Source: Prevotella sp. P6B1
GTDB taxonomy: Bacteria; Bacteroidota; Bacteroidia; Bacteroidales; Bacteroidaceae
Length of the DNA: 64,000 bases
Assembly (NCBI RefSeq): GCF_000702825.1
Contig: NZ_JNKF01000011.1
Location: forward strand, 434,001-498,000
Reading direction: 5' to 3'
Shown here: piece after piece, positions 17,265 through 25,103 of the stretch
Numbering within the stretch: the stretch's first letter is position 1
Layout: each line of letters starts with the position of its first letter
Made by a program: the position numbers and the translations under genes
Notes under the pieces: generated by a model
Told to the model about the DNA's origin: nothing
The model's database searches: none
What the model saw: the letters and a program-made list of their open reading frames with translations, nothing else

Positions 17265-17430
17265 GCACAGAGCACAGAGCACAGTTTATTTGCGAGAGGG
17301 TACATGGATTAGTGAGTTTTATTCTATATAATAATTACTATATATATAATATAAATATTATATATATAGTAAAAATATTACTTGCATATTTTGGGGTGCT
17401 CATGAGAAAACTGTGCTCTGTGCTCTGTGC
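17265..17430. repeat. Long-range inverted repeat of the 23-bp GTGCTCT sequence
   Basis: The arms 17265-17287 and 17408-17430 are perfect 23-bp reverse complements. A third identical copy is at 919-941. The arms enclose an AT-rich segment with its own long palindrome (17335-17372), so the block resembles a small non-autonomous element or a large cruciform. The rest of 17072-17500 holds no convincing gene. Confidence 0.85.
17335..17372. repeat. AT-rich palindrome inside the inverted-repeat block
   Basis: Perfect 16-base arms TTACTATATATATAAT and ATTATATATATAGTAA around the six bases ATAAAT. It can form a strong hairpin or cruciform at the centre of the block. Confidence 0.85.
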
Positions 17431-17501
17431 TCATATGAGTAGACTTACCAATTTTAACAATTCATTAACAATTAATATTTCATTATATAACGAAATTTTC
17501 G

Positions 17502-17509
17502 TACCTTTG
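17502..17509 (+). promoter_or_regulatory. TACCTTTG -7 box upstream of the HU-HIG/smalltalk genes
   Basis: Match to TAnnTTTG on the plus strand, followed by GCA as in other promoters of the window. It would drive the 37-codon ORF at 17520 and the HU-like gene. Two direct repeats TCTCCCACGTG (17559-17569, 17581-17591; 22-bp period) lie in the transcript. Confidence 0.6.
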
Positions 17510-17519
17510 CATTGTCAAG

Positions 17520-17633
17520 ATGAAGATGGAGATGATGCTCCCGCGCGAGGAAAAAGAATCTCCCACGTGCACTAAGAAATTCTCCCACGTGTGGCCGCAA
17601 ACCAACATCGAAGTTGAGACAATAAAAGAGTAA
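17520..17633 (+). CDS. Small hypothetical protein (37 aa) ahead of the HU-like gene
   Basis: An ATG-initiated frame starting MKMEMMLPREEKESPTCTKK and ending in VETIKE, placed between the TACCTTTG promoter box and the HU-like gene on the same strand. The ATG is only about four bases from the expected transcription start, so the message would be nearly leaderless. No family is recognised. It could be a genuine small protein or a translated leader; the GTAAAAAAG-type spacer after its stop leads to the HU gene. Confidence 0.4.
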   Translation: MKMEMMLPREEKESPTCTKKFSHVWPQTNIEVETIKE

Positions 17634-17685
17634 AAAAGTAAAACGGTAAAAAATTTAACAACAACACAAAAACAAAATTAGAATT

Positions 17686-18252
17686 ATGGCACTTAAAGTT
17701 AAAGCACAGGAAAAGTTGCAGAAGATTGGCAAGTATGAGGGCACTTATCGCTACATCATGATGCCGGAGTTGTACACCTCACTCAGTCAGGAAAAGGTGA
17801 TCCAGGAAGCTGCCCTTCGCAGCGGCGTGAGCAAGGGTGTGATGCAGGTATGCTGGGATGCAGCCGGCGAGGTAATCAAGGCGTGGGCCACTGAAGGTCA
17901 CTCGGTAGCGCTGCCAGGTCTGGGAACCATGCGATTCGGCTTGCGCGCCAAGAGCGTGGAGAAGGTGGACGAGGTAAAGACCGGACTGATTTCGAGTCGC
18001 CGCATCATCTTCACTCCAGCGGTAGATCTGAAGCAGGCGCTGGCAGGCACTACCATCCAGATTACCTGCTACGACCGCGACGGCAACGAGGTGAAGCGCG
18101 TGACCAGCACCGATCCTGGTACGGTTGAGGACAACGAGAATCCAGAGAACGAGAACGGCGGCACTAATGAGCCTACCAACGGTGGCCAGGGCGGCAACAC
18201 AGGCGGCAACGGCGGCGGTGAGCCTAACCCCGACGGTAGCACCGAAGATTAG
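17686..18252 (+). CDS. HU-HIG family DNA-binding protein with glycine-rich tail
   Basis: A 188-residue protein. Residues about 30-120 have an HU/IHF-like fold pattern (a helical dimerisation half, then LPGLGTMRFGLRAKS and RRIIFTPA), followed by a low-complexity tail rich in Gly, Asn, Glu and Pro (about 145-188). This fits the 'HU domain fused to wHTH, Ig or glycine-rich motif' family found in Bacteroidales. It probably binds DNA, but the role is unknown. A smalltalk gene follows 66 bases downstream, the usual partner. Its other usual partners (DUF3987 and peptidase genes) are 13 kb away on the other side of the RM locus. Confidence 0.85.
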   Translation: MALKVKAQEKLQKIGKYEGTYRYIMMPELYTSLSQEKVIQEAALRSGVSKGVMQVCWDAAGEVIKAWATEGHSVALPGLGTMRFGLRAKSVEKVDEVKTGLISSRRIIFTPAVDLKQALAGTTIQITCYDRDGNEVKRVTSTDPGTVEDNENPENENGGTNEPTNGGQGGNTGGNGGGEPNPDGSTED

Positions 18253-18318
18253 CGCTTAGGGGCGAAAGCCCCAGCGCTTTAAAGAAAGTTCAAAGCTAAA
18301 AGTTCAAAGTTCAAAGTT

Positions 18319-18423
18319 ATGAGTAAGAAAGAAAGCATTAAGTTTATCGTGCAGCTGATTGCATCGATTGCAACAGCCATCCTGACTGCACTGGGAGCTA
18401 CAAGCTGCGTAGGCGCTTGGTAA
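18319..18423 (+). CDS. Smalltalk family small protein (34 aa)
   Basis: Starts MSKKESIKFIVQLIASIATA and ends in TALGATSCVGAW. The basic N-terminus, single hydrophobic helix and TSC near the end match the smalltalk proteins that follow HU-like genes in Bacteroides and Prevotella. It is probably a membrane-associated or lipoprotein-like peptide of unknown function. The spacer before it is made of AAGTTCAAAG repeats. A terminator follows directly. Confidence 0.85.
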   Translation: MSKKESIKFIVQLIASIATAILTALGATSCVGAW

Positions 18424-18428
18424 AATTC

Positions 18429-18475
18429 ACCCTCAGGTTTCAAAAAACGAAGCCTGAGGGTAAATATTTTTGTTT
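18429..18475 (+). terminator. Terminator after the smalltalk gene
   Basis: ACCCTCAGG (18429-18437) pairs perfectly with CCTGAGGGT (18453-18461), followed by AAATATTTTTG. It marks the right end of the accessory block. Confidence 0.8.
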
Positions 18476-18584
18476 CTTGTATTTTCACAAATCTTCTTAA
18501 ATCTGCGGCAGGAATACCAAATAAATGCCGACTTTTCACTATTTTTGCCACAAGATTATGAATCATTAAGCAATACAAAGACGT

Positions 18585-19562
18585 ATGATGAAAGTGGGAA
18601 TTATTGGTACGGGCTGGATTGCCGAGAAGGCGGCCATCACCCTGAACGGATTAGACTGTTGCGAGGCCTATGCCGTGGGTTCACGTAATCAGGAAAAGGC
18701 AGCGGCTTTTGCTGCCAAGTGGAACATCAGGAAGGCGTACGGCTCGTACAGCGAGCTTATCGCAGACCAGGATGTTGACCTCGTGTATATCGGCACGCCG
18801 CACTCGCACCATTACGACGTGACCCGCGAGGCTATCCTGGCTGGTAAGCCCTGTCTGGTGGAGAAAGCGTTTATGGCCAACGCCAGGCAGGCGCAGGATA
18901 TCATCAGTCTGGCTCACGAACGGCATGTGTTCCTGGCCGAAGCCATCTGGACGCGCTATCAACCTGCCGTGGGCATTGTCAGAGGACTTATCGCTGACGG
19001 ACGTATCGGGCAACCGCGACTGGTAACTGCCACCCTTGGCTATTCGATGGGTAACAAGGAGCGTATCATGCGCGCTGACCTCTGCGGAGGTGCCCTACTC
19101 GACCTCGGTGTCTATGCGCTGAACTTCGTACGTATGTTCTGCGATAGCGATATTGAGACCATCGACGGGCATTGCGTGAAGAGCGCCACTGGTATGGATC
19201 TGACCAATGCCATCACCATCATCCTGAAGGACGGCATCCTTGCCAACGTCCAGTCGTCGGCACAATGTGTGGGCGACAACATCGGCGTCATCGCAGGTAC
19301 AGAGGGAAATATCATTATCGACAATATCAACAATCCGCAGACGATAACCCTGAATGGTCCCGACCGTACGTATGTGGAGACCATTCATGTACCACAGCAG
19401 ATAACGGGCTATGAGTACCAGTTCCTGGCTTGTAGGCAGGCACTTATCGACGGACTGACAGAGCCTCGCGAGATGCCTCATGCCGAGACGCTCTACATCA
19501 TGCAGCTGATGGACGACCTCCGCCGCAAATGGGGCGTCAGCTATCCGATGGATGAATTTTGA
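18585..19562 (+). CDS. Gfo/Idh/MocA family NAD(P)-dependent oxidoreductase
   Basis: A 325-residue protein. The N-terminal Rossmann fold shows GIIGTGWIAEK and the conserved IGTPHSHHYD; EKAFMAN holds the family's catalytic Lys (E-K-P in most members). The C-terminal alpha/beta domain has GGALLDLGVYAL. Members oxidise or reduce sugars, inositols or dihydrodiols; the dimeric dihydrodiol dehydrogenase-like branch fits best. A TATTTTTG promoter box (18540-18547) lies 38 bases upstream. ATGATG gives two possible starts 3 bases apart. It converges with the DUF3943 gene, and its substrate cannot be told. Confidence 0.88.
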   Translation: MMKVGIIGTGWIAEKAAITLNGLDCCEAYAVGSRNQEKAAAFAAKWNIRKAYGSYSELIADQDVDLVYIGTPHSHHYDVTREAILAGKPCLVEKAFMANARQAQDIISLAHERHVFLAEAIWTRYQPAVGIVRGLIADGRIGQPRLVTATLGYSMGNKERIMRADLCGGALLDLGVYALNFVRMFCDSDIETIDGHCVKSATGMDLTNAITIILKDGILANVQSSAQCVGDNIGVIAGTEGNIIIDNINNPQTITLNGPDRTYVETIHVPQQITGYEYQFLACRQALIDGLTEPREMPHAETLYIMQLMDDLRRKWGVSYPMDEF

Positions 19563-19577
19563 ATTTGTTTGGCAAAC

Positions 19578-21968
19578 TTACAGATGTACAGTGGCACCGA
19601 GGCGAATCTCGAAGGTATTGGCTTTCACATCATCAGCATATTTATAATGTGTTCTGCGAACATAGTATGAACTGGAAAGTACAATACTCCAGTTGCGGGC
19701 AATGTCGAATTCGGTCAACGGGTTGATAACAAGCAATGCCGCATTACCTTTGTCGCCTTGCGAATTAAGATGCAGCATATCTTCGTGTGTCATGTTAGCA
19801 AAATCCGTATCACGATCGTAGCCCTTCCAGGTGAAGATACGATAGTAATGGGCATTAAGAATAAAACGTCCGAAGTTACGCATCTCCATGTGGGTTTTTG
19901 TCTTCACGCTGAAGCCGCTACCCATGTTGTAGTCACGGTCGATGATATTGTAGTAGTCGCTCTTGGTTCCGCCCAATAAGATTACATTGGCAAAGATTCG
20001 TTGCTCAAGGTGTGAGAGTGCGCCTACCTCGGGCATCTGAATAATAGCACCAGGACCAAAGGCTGCTGCCTCGCTGATGCGATAAGGCGTGAGGTCGGAA
20101 CCGTTTTTTACAGGTTTCGAGTCGAAATAGTCGAAATGCTGATACAGACCGAATTCGGCTTTGATGTTCCTGCGTTCTATCATCGGTGTGCTCCACAAAC
20201 GTCCCAGAAGATGTATCTGATTGAGTATGGGCTGATTGCTGGAGATTCCGCCTGTAAACTCCATCTCAAAAAAGTCGTAAGGTGCATTGTGCTCACCCTC
20301 GTTTACTGGGTCGCCATATTGCAGATAGAGATTGATGTATGGATTGTGTTCGCCCTTGAACAAACCACCATCGTCGGCCAAATAACGATCGCCCAACGAT
20401 ATCGACACGTCGATAGGATTACGATTATAATCGTGGTATCTGTAGTTACGGCTGCGCACTTTCCACGCATCACCAGTGGCAAATCGCTTCAATTCACCCA
20501 TAGGGTTAAAGATGGTAGCTCCTAACTCACGCCAGAATCGAGGCCAGCCACGTTTCGAATCATTTAAGAAAATCTTGCTGATACGATTGGTGATTTCGCC
20601 AATGCAGATACCACCAAAGGTGGTGGCTATCAAGTCGTTAAGCGCTGGTGGTTCAATCTCTCCTAAAAACTCCCATTCCAGTGAGCCAATCATCGCATAC
20701 GGAGCCGACTCCCAGAAGTTGAGCCCCTGGGCTCGGGCTGAATTGAAATACAGATTGCCATGATAGGGATGCATAAACAGATTGGTTGAGAACACATCGT
20801 TATCCCACACAAATCCGTTCTTAAAGTTCTGGCTCCAGGTATGAAGTGTAGTTTGCGCAAAGTCCTGGTTGGTGATTACACGGTCGAACAGATGTACAAA
20901 TGCATTCACGCCTGTCACCTGTCCCAGAGCCCACCAGGGATGCTTCTTCCCCACTCCTATTGCCATCACTGAGTCGGCAGGCGTACGGTCTTCGGTTCGC
21001 TTGTTAACCGCTGATTCGCGGTGTACATTGTGCGGATAACGGAAGGTTAGTCCGGCTTCGGCCAGCATACGATGGCGATATTTTAGTTCGTGATAGTAAT
21101 AGCGCGTGTCGCCATATCCCACCGAGGCAAAAAGTGCCGTTCTGGGCGATAACTGATAGTCGGCATTGATGCGAGCCTGTATCGAGAACAATTGCGAGGG
21201 GCCGTCGTTACTGTGTTTCTTAAATGTTTCGATATGGTAATAGCCTATATCGCCGCTGAGCGACAGTTTTGGCGACAGCTGCTTGAACTGTCCGATACGA
21301 TAGAAGATGGCACCCGAGAATTTCTCGTCGAATCCCATATAGTGTGTACCTACGCCTAATATACTATAGGTACTTTTGTTACGAAATCTGATGGCACCAT
21401 TCAATTTCGAGCTGGTACCGCCAAAAAACATCCAATCTATGGTGGTTTGCGGGTTAACATTTACCAGTCCTATCTTGTGCCCGCCGGTATCCTTTGTATA
21501 GTTGACAAGTCCCACTTGCCAACCTTTGGTGTGCTTCTGGGCAGTATTCAGCAGCCCTATCTGTACACCATCCAGTTCCTCGGCATAGTTTGATGCTCCC
21601 AACTGCATACCGCGCATATAGCCCGACGAGATATTATGGATACCCGATAGCTGCATGCCTTTATCCACGCCCATCGCTATATTTGTAACGCCGCTTAACT
21701 GTATGCCCTTCAGTGGCGATGACGAAATGTTTGAGAACCCCGTCAATTGTAGTCCTTTGGCATTATACGCATAGTTTGATATCGCATTCAGTTGCACGCC
21801 TTTCAGTGAATCGGTGTGGTTGCTCAAACCGATACTGAAATAAGTGATACGGGTAGAATCGGCTTGATGGTTCTTACCCACATCGATAGTTATACCATGC
21901 AGGTGCTGGGCCACGCAAAACAGCGTGCTTAGAACCAGGATGAATCCACTCAGTAAAAATCGTTTCAT
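19578..21968 (-). CDS. DUF3943 domain protein with N-terminal surface-repeat region
   Basis: A 796-residue exported protein. A signal peptide (MKRFLLSGFILVLSTLFCVA) is followed by about 150 residues of repeats of the form GxQLSGxxNIS (LKGVQLNAISN, KGLQLTGFSN, KGMQLSGIHN, GVQIGLLNTA), resembling LA_2272-type surface repeats. The centre (about 370-500) matches DUF3943, with WDNDVFSTNLFMHPYHG and EFLGEIEPPALNDLIATTFGG. The C-terminus ends as an aromatic outer-membrane strand. It is probably an outer-membrane beta-barrel of unknown function. A start 12 bases upstream would disturb the signal peptide, so MKRF was chosen. Confidence 0.8.
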   Translation of the reverse strand: MKRFLLSGFILVLSTLFCVAQHLHGITIDVGKNHQADSTRITYFSIGLSNHTDSLKGVQLNAISNYAYNAKGLQLTGFSNISSSPLKGIQLSGVTNIAMGVDKGMQLSGIHNISSGYMRGMQLGASNYAEELDGVQIGLLNTAQKHTKGWQVGLVNYTKDTGGHKIGLVNVNPQTTIDWMFFGGTSSKLNGAIRFRNKSTYSILGVGTHYMGFDEKFSGAIFYRIGQFKQLSPKLSLSGDIGYYHIETFKKHSNDGPSQLFSIQARINADYQLSPRTALFASVGYGDTRYYYHELKYRHRMLAEAGLTFRYPHNVHRESAVNKRTEDRTPADSVMAIGVGKKHPWWALGQVTGVNAFVHLFDRVITNQDFAQTTLHTWSQNFKNGFVWDNDVFSTNLFMHPYHGNLYFNSARAQGLNFWESAPYAMIGSLEWEFLGEIEPPALNDLIATTFGGICIGEITNRISKIFLNDSKRGWPRFWRELGATIFNPMGELKRFATGDAWKVRSRNYRYHDYNRNPIDVSISLGDRYLADDGGLFKGEHNPYINLYLQYGDPVNEGEHNAPYDFFEMEFTGGISSNQPILNQIHLLGRLWSTPMIERRNIKAEFGLYQHFDYFDSKPVKNGSDLTPYRISEAAAFGPGAIIQMPEVGALSHLEQRIFANVILLGGTKSDYYNIIDRDYNMGSGFSVKTKTHMEMRNFGRFILNAHYYRIFTWKGYDRDTDFANMTHEDMLHLNSQGDKGNAALLVINPLTEFDIARNWSIVLSSSYYVRRTHYKYADDVKANTFEIRLGATVHL

Positions 21969-22060
21969 AAAGCATTGCAATTCTGCCTTGGGATTTAATG
22001 ATTACTGGTATATCTTTTATTTCTGCTCTTCTAATCATCGTTTTATCTATATCTGATATG

Positions 22061-22378
22061 TCAGATGACTACAGCCGTTCCGCTGGCGGCTACCATCAGC
22101 ATCGAGCCGTTGGCACCGATAGTCTCGTAATCCAGGTCGATACCTACAATAGCGTTGGCACCTAAGGCATGTGCACGCTCCATCATCTCTTGCATAGCCT
22201 CGTCCTTGGCCTGGCGCAGCACCTTCTCGTAGCTACCGGCACGACCACCTACTATATCACGGATACCAGCAAACAGATCCTTGAACATGTTTGCACCGAT
22301 GATTGTCTCACCTGTCACCACACCCTTGTACTCACGGATAGTGTGACCTTCGATTGTTGGAGTTGTTGAAAGTATCAT
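22061..22378 (-). CDS. YbjQ family protein
   Basis: A 105-residue protein that fits the YbjQ/UPF0145 family over its full length: [30 protein letters not shown] and [15 protein letters not shown]. The family forms a ring-like pentamer and was once named a heavy-metal-binding domain; its function is uncertain. A TATCTTTG box (22408-22415) lies 30 bases upstream inside a 40-bp sequence that is duplicated at 28771-28810. Confidence 0.9.
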   Translation of the reverse strand: MILSTTPTIEGHTIREYKGVVTGETIIGANMFKDLFAGIRDIVGGRAGSYEKVLRQAKDEAMQEMMERAHALGANAIVGIDLDYETIGANGSMLMVAASGTAVVI

Positions 22379-22397
22379 ATTCGTTTTCTATTTAAAA

Positions 22398-22437
22398 TTT
22401 ACAGCGACAAAGATAAGCATTAATTTTCAATTATTGT
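22398..22437 (-). repeat. Duplicated 40-bp promoter segment, copy 1
   Basis: Identical to 28771-28810. On the minus strand it contains the -7 box TATCTTTG used here by ybjQ. Confidence 0.9.
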
Positions 22438-22507
22438 TCGTTTTCTGCGTTAAACTAACAAAAAGCGCCTTTAGAAACATACATATATTTCCATTGCCAA
22501 ACAAAAC

Positions 22508-22557
22508 TTCGGGAGTCCGTCATAGAATCATTAGCGTCGGCCTCCCGAATTTTTTTT
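22508..22557 (+). terminator. Terminator hairpin with T-run
   Basis: TTCGGGAG (22508-22515) pairs with CTCCCGAA (22542-22549), followed by eight T on the plus strand. It may be bidirectional (GTTTTGTTT on the minus strand) and would then also end the DUF3791 transcript. Confidence 0.65.
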
Positions 22558-22574
22558 CCAATTGTACATTATAT

Positions 22575-22661
22575 TTATATTATATATGGGAGAATATAAC
22601 AATACTTCTGGAGGTCGATGTGTTCGATATTGACCGTGGAACCATGGTAGAGTTGTATCAT
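22575..22661 (-). pseudogene. DUF3990 gene truncated to its first codons
   Basis: Starts MIQLYHGSTVNIEHIDLQK, which matches the N-terminus of DUF3990 proteins (LYHGS opening, resembling ADP-ribosyltransferase-like folds), then diverges and stops after 28 codons. The start overlaps the DUF3791 stop in an ATGA junction, the normal arrangement of this gene pair. The whole catalytic body is missing, so the partner function is gone while DUF3791 remains. Confidence 0.65.
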
Positions 22662-22876
22662 AGATGGCCTCCTTTCCTGTGGCAGTACGTAGCCATGCTC
22701 TGCACCATGTCACCCATCGGTTGGGTATGCATCACGTCATAGAAGTCGTGAGCCACCTTGATGGCTCCGTAGCGGCTCAGATAGCGGTAGGCCTCGACGT
22801 CGGTCATATGATAGTGACTGGCGAAGGCTGCAATGAGCAGCACGATGTACTCAGATATGTCCTTGATACTAAACAT
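22658..22876 (-). CDS. DUF3791 domain protein
   Basis: A 72-residue protein beginning MFSIKDISEYIVLLIAAFA and containing EAYRYLSRYGAI and YDVMHTQPM, which fits DUF3791 from end to end. DUF3791 is typically the first gene of a pair with DUF3990 (and related ADP-ribosyl-transfer-like families) and may act as antitoxin or adaptor; that role is inferred. The upstream Met at 22927 was rejected because the added residues are not family sequence. Its 5' leader is long: the best promoter (TATATTTG, 23051-23058) lies about 170 bases upstream between inverted repeats. Confidence 0.8.
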   Translation of the reverse strand: MFSIKDISEYIVLLIAAFASHYHMTDVEAYRYLSRYGAIKVAHDFYDVMHTQPMGDMVQSMATYCHRKGGHL

Positions 22877-23015
22877 AAATGGATGTCTTTTGTGTGCAAA
22901 TGTACGATAAATAAGCGAAACATCCAAACGATTTTGGATTTTTGTGGTATTTTATTTTGGTTTTTTGCGCTGTTATGTTTTTGCTTTTTGCGCTGTTTTT
23001 ATTAATAACTCATGA

Positions 23016-23089
23016 TTAAATATTTGCGTGAGTACTATCGAATTCTGCTGCAAATATAGAACAATATTATAACTTACGCAAATATTTAA
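23016..23089 (-). promoter_or_regulatory. Promoter flanked by perfect 14-bp inverted repeats
   Basis: TTAAATATTTGCGT (23016-23029) and ACGCAAATATTTAA (23076-23089) are perfect reverse complements; between them on the minus strand is TATATTTG (23051-23058). This could be an operator pair around the DUF3791 promoter. The rest of 22877-23236 is AT-rich with TTTTTGCGCTGTT repeats and no gene. Confidence 0.5.
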
Positions 23090-23236
23090 ACAAAAAACTT
23101 CATATATTCTGCGTTAAACTTACCTTCTAATCATCGTTTTTTTATTTAACTGAACTTTCGCAAGTGAATATTCATTCATCAAGCGACTAATTTATACATA
23201 TCCTGTCCGACCTACAACCATTGCGGTGGTGGGCAG

Positions 23237-24130
23237 TTATTCAAACGTTCCATTCTCGTATTCTTGCTGGAATTGTGTACACGTCTTGCCTGTGGCTTTC
23301 TTGAAGAACCGCATCAGATGTGAAGGCTCTGAGAAGTGGAAGTCGTAGGCAATCTCGCTGACCGTCTTGTGGCTGAACAACAGTCCGTTCTTGATTTCGG
23401 CCAGCAGGCGTTGCTTCAGCAGGACGGTGGCTGGAACACCATATTGCGCCATGACGCTCTGGTTAAGCGTCACCCGGCTGACGTGCATCAGGTCGGCATA
23501 TTCCTGCACACGCTGCAGGTCGCGGATGTGCTGCTCCATCAGTTCCACAAACAGGAAAGCGTAGTGGTTCTTCGGCAGTTCAAAGGGCAGACTATATGTC
23601 TCGGTATAGCGTCGGTTCAAGACGGCCAGCAGATAGTAGAGCACGCTGACGATGATATGGTAGCTGTCGGCTACAGGCTGGCGCAGTTCGCTGCGGATTT
23701 TCTTCAGCAGCCGTTCGTATTCCGTCAGTTCGTCGGCTGTTGCCATGAAGTATGGTGGCGTGTCGGTCTGCTGGCAGTACTGCAGGCGATAGACAAAGAA
23801 CTTGTCGGCAATAAACGTACGCATGAAGTCGTTGCGGAAGATAAGGAAATCGTAGTCGAGGGCATCTTCGTCAATGTGCCATTCCTGCTGCTGGTGGGGC
23901 TTCAGTATGAGCACCATGCCATCGCGCAGTTCTATCTTCTGGTAGCCCAGCAACAGATAGCCATTGGCCTTACGGAAGAAGAACATCTCGAAAAAATCGG
24001 TCTTGAACACGGGGTATTCCGTCAGCACGCCCCTCCGCTCACTACCATGGGCGGTGTTGATAAAGAAATCTACACCACATTCCGTCTTGCTGAAAGGCAC
24101 CTCTACGAGCCTGTATGTTGTTTTTGCCAT
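23237..24130 (-). CDS. AraC family transcriptional regulator
   Basis: A 297-residue regulator. The N-terminal part (about 20-150) is cupin-like with LKPHQQQEWHID; the C-terminal part (about 195-290) is the double helix-turn-helix: VQEYADLMHVSRVTLNQSV, then SEIAYDFHFSEPSHLMRFF. It is divergent from the metallo-beta-lactamase-fold gene, with 142 bases between the starts that contain a perfect 14-bp palindrome (24192-24205). Such a layout suggests it controls that neighbour and perhaps itself. The ligand is unknown. Confidence 0.92.
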   Translation of the reverse strand: MAKTTYRLVEVPFSKTECGVDFFINTAHGSERRGVLTEYPVFKTDFFEMFFFRKANGYLLLGYQKIELRDGMVLILKPHQQQEWHIDEDALDYDFLIFRNDFMRTFIADKFFVYRLQYCQQTDTPPYFMATADELTEYERLLKKIRSELRQPVADSYHIIVSVLYYLLAVLNRRYTETYSLPFELPKNHYAFLFVELMEQHIRDLQRVQEYADLMHVSRVTLNQSVMAQYGVPATVLLKQRLLAEIKNGLLFSHKTVSEIAYDFHFSEPSHLMRFFKKATGKTCTQFQQEYENGTFE

Positions 24131-24191
24131 ACCTCTTTATATGATTTCGGCTGCGAAGGTACGAAAAAAGCGTGATTTATCAAAATGGCAT

Positions 24192-24205
24192 AACAACATG
24201 TTGTT
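24192..24205. promoter_or_regulatory. Palindrome AACAACATGTTGTT between divergent genes
   Basis: Perfect 14-bp palindrome 29 bases upstream of the TACCTTTG box and between the AraC-type regulator and the hydrolase it may control. Candidate operator, though AraC proteins more often use direct repeats. Confidence 0.5.
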
Positions 24206-24234
24206 CTGGTATAGACATCTTTAACATTTCGCCG

Positions 24235-24242
24235 TACCTTTG
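24235..24242 (+). promoter_or_regulatory. TACCTTTG -7 box of the hydrolase gene
   Basis: Match to TAnnTTTG followed by GCACCC. It places transcription start after 24240, which rules out a start codon there and supports ATG 24273. Confidence 0.7.
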
Positions 24243-24272
24243 CACCCAGAAATCAAAAAAACAGAAAAGAAC

Positions 24273-25040
24273 ATGAAGATTCAACAGATTAGAAACGCTA
24301 CGATTAAGATTGAGTATGCCGGTAAGGTGATGCTGATAGACCCCATGCTGGGCGAAAAGGGCTGTATGCCTCCGTTCCCGTTCTCGCACCATCAGGAATT
24401 GCGCAACCCGATTCACGACCTGCCGATGACGGTGGACGAACTATTAAGGGATGTGGACTGCGTGTTGCTGACCCATCTGCACACTGACCACATAGACGAT
24501 GCCGCTTATGAGCAGCTGCCGAAGGAAATGCTCATCGTCGTGCAGGACGAGCTGGACCGTGAGGTGGTCGTGTCGCATGGGTTCAAGCAGGTGAAAGTGA
24601 TTGAGGGCGAGATGCAGCTGGGCGATGTTCGTCTGTCGAAGGCTGAGAGCCATCACGGCCACTGGTGGATGCTGCCGAAGGCCGGCCACACCTGCGGCTA
24701 TGTGTTCCAGCACCCTGCGGAGCCTACGACCTATCTGGCTGGCGACACCATCTGGTATAGTGGTGTGCGTCGCAACCTTGACCGCTGGCAGCCCGATGTG
24801 GTGATAGTCAATGCTGGCGGCAACAAGTTTCATGTGGGAGGGCATGTCATCATGCACATTCCCGATGTGCTGAAGACGATGGACTACGCACCGAAGGCCA
24901 CCTTCGTGGCCACCCACCTGGAGGGCGTGAACCACAATCACGTCACCCGTGCCGCACTCCTTCAGGCTGCCAGGGAGCATGGAGTGGCTGGGCGCGTCCA
25001 CATTCCCGAGGACGGTGAGAGCGTAAATGTCAGCAAGTAA
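24273..25040 (+). CDS. Metallo-beta-lactamase-fold hydrolase (UlaG-like)
   Basis: A 255-residue protein starting MKIQQIRNATIKIEY. The metal-binding signature THLHTDHIDD is present, followed by a conserved H (ESHHGHWWM), D in YLAGDTIWY and H in VATHLEGVNH, giving a full dinuclear metal site. Related proteins include UlaG lactonases and many uncharacterised hydrolases, so the substrate is open. It is divergent from an AraC regulator. The message would start near 24249, and AAAAGAA before the ATG may serve as ribosome binding sequence. Confidence 0.88.
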   Translation: MKIQQIRNATIKIEYAGKVMLIDPMLGEKGCMPPFPFSHHQELRNPIHDLPMTVDELLRDVDCVLLTHLHTDHIDDAAYEQLPKEMLIVVQDELDREVVVSHGFKQVKVIEGEMQLGDVRLSKAESHHGHWWMLPKAGHTCGYVFQHPAEPTTYLAGDTIWYSGVRRNLDRWQPDVVIVNAGGNKFHVGGHVIMHIPDVLKTMDYAPKATFVATHLEGVNHNHVTRAALLQAAREHGVAGRVHIPEDGESVNVSK

Positions 25041-25103
25041 ACGAGAGACGATGAGTGTTTGTTTCAAAGACCTGAGGCACACCGGCTGAACATTCCCGTT
25101 TTC

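Noticed and set aside
22434..22742. 102-codon plus-strand frame
   Set aside because: It crosses a terminator and is antisense to DUF3791 and the DUF3990 stub.
24240..24272. Upstream start for the hydrolase
   Set aside because: It overlaps the TACCTTTG promoter box, so it would precede the transcript start.
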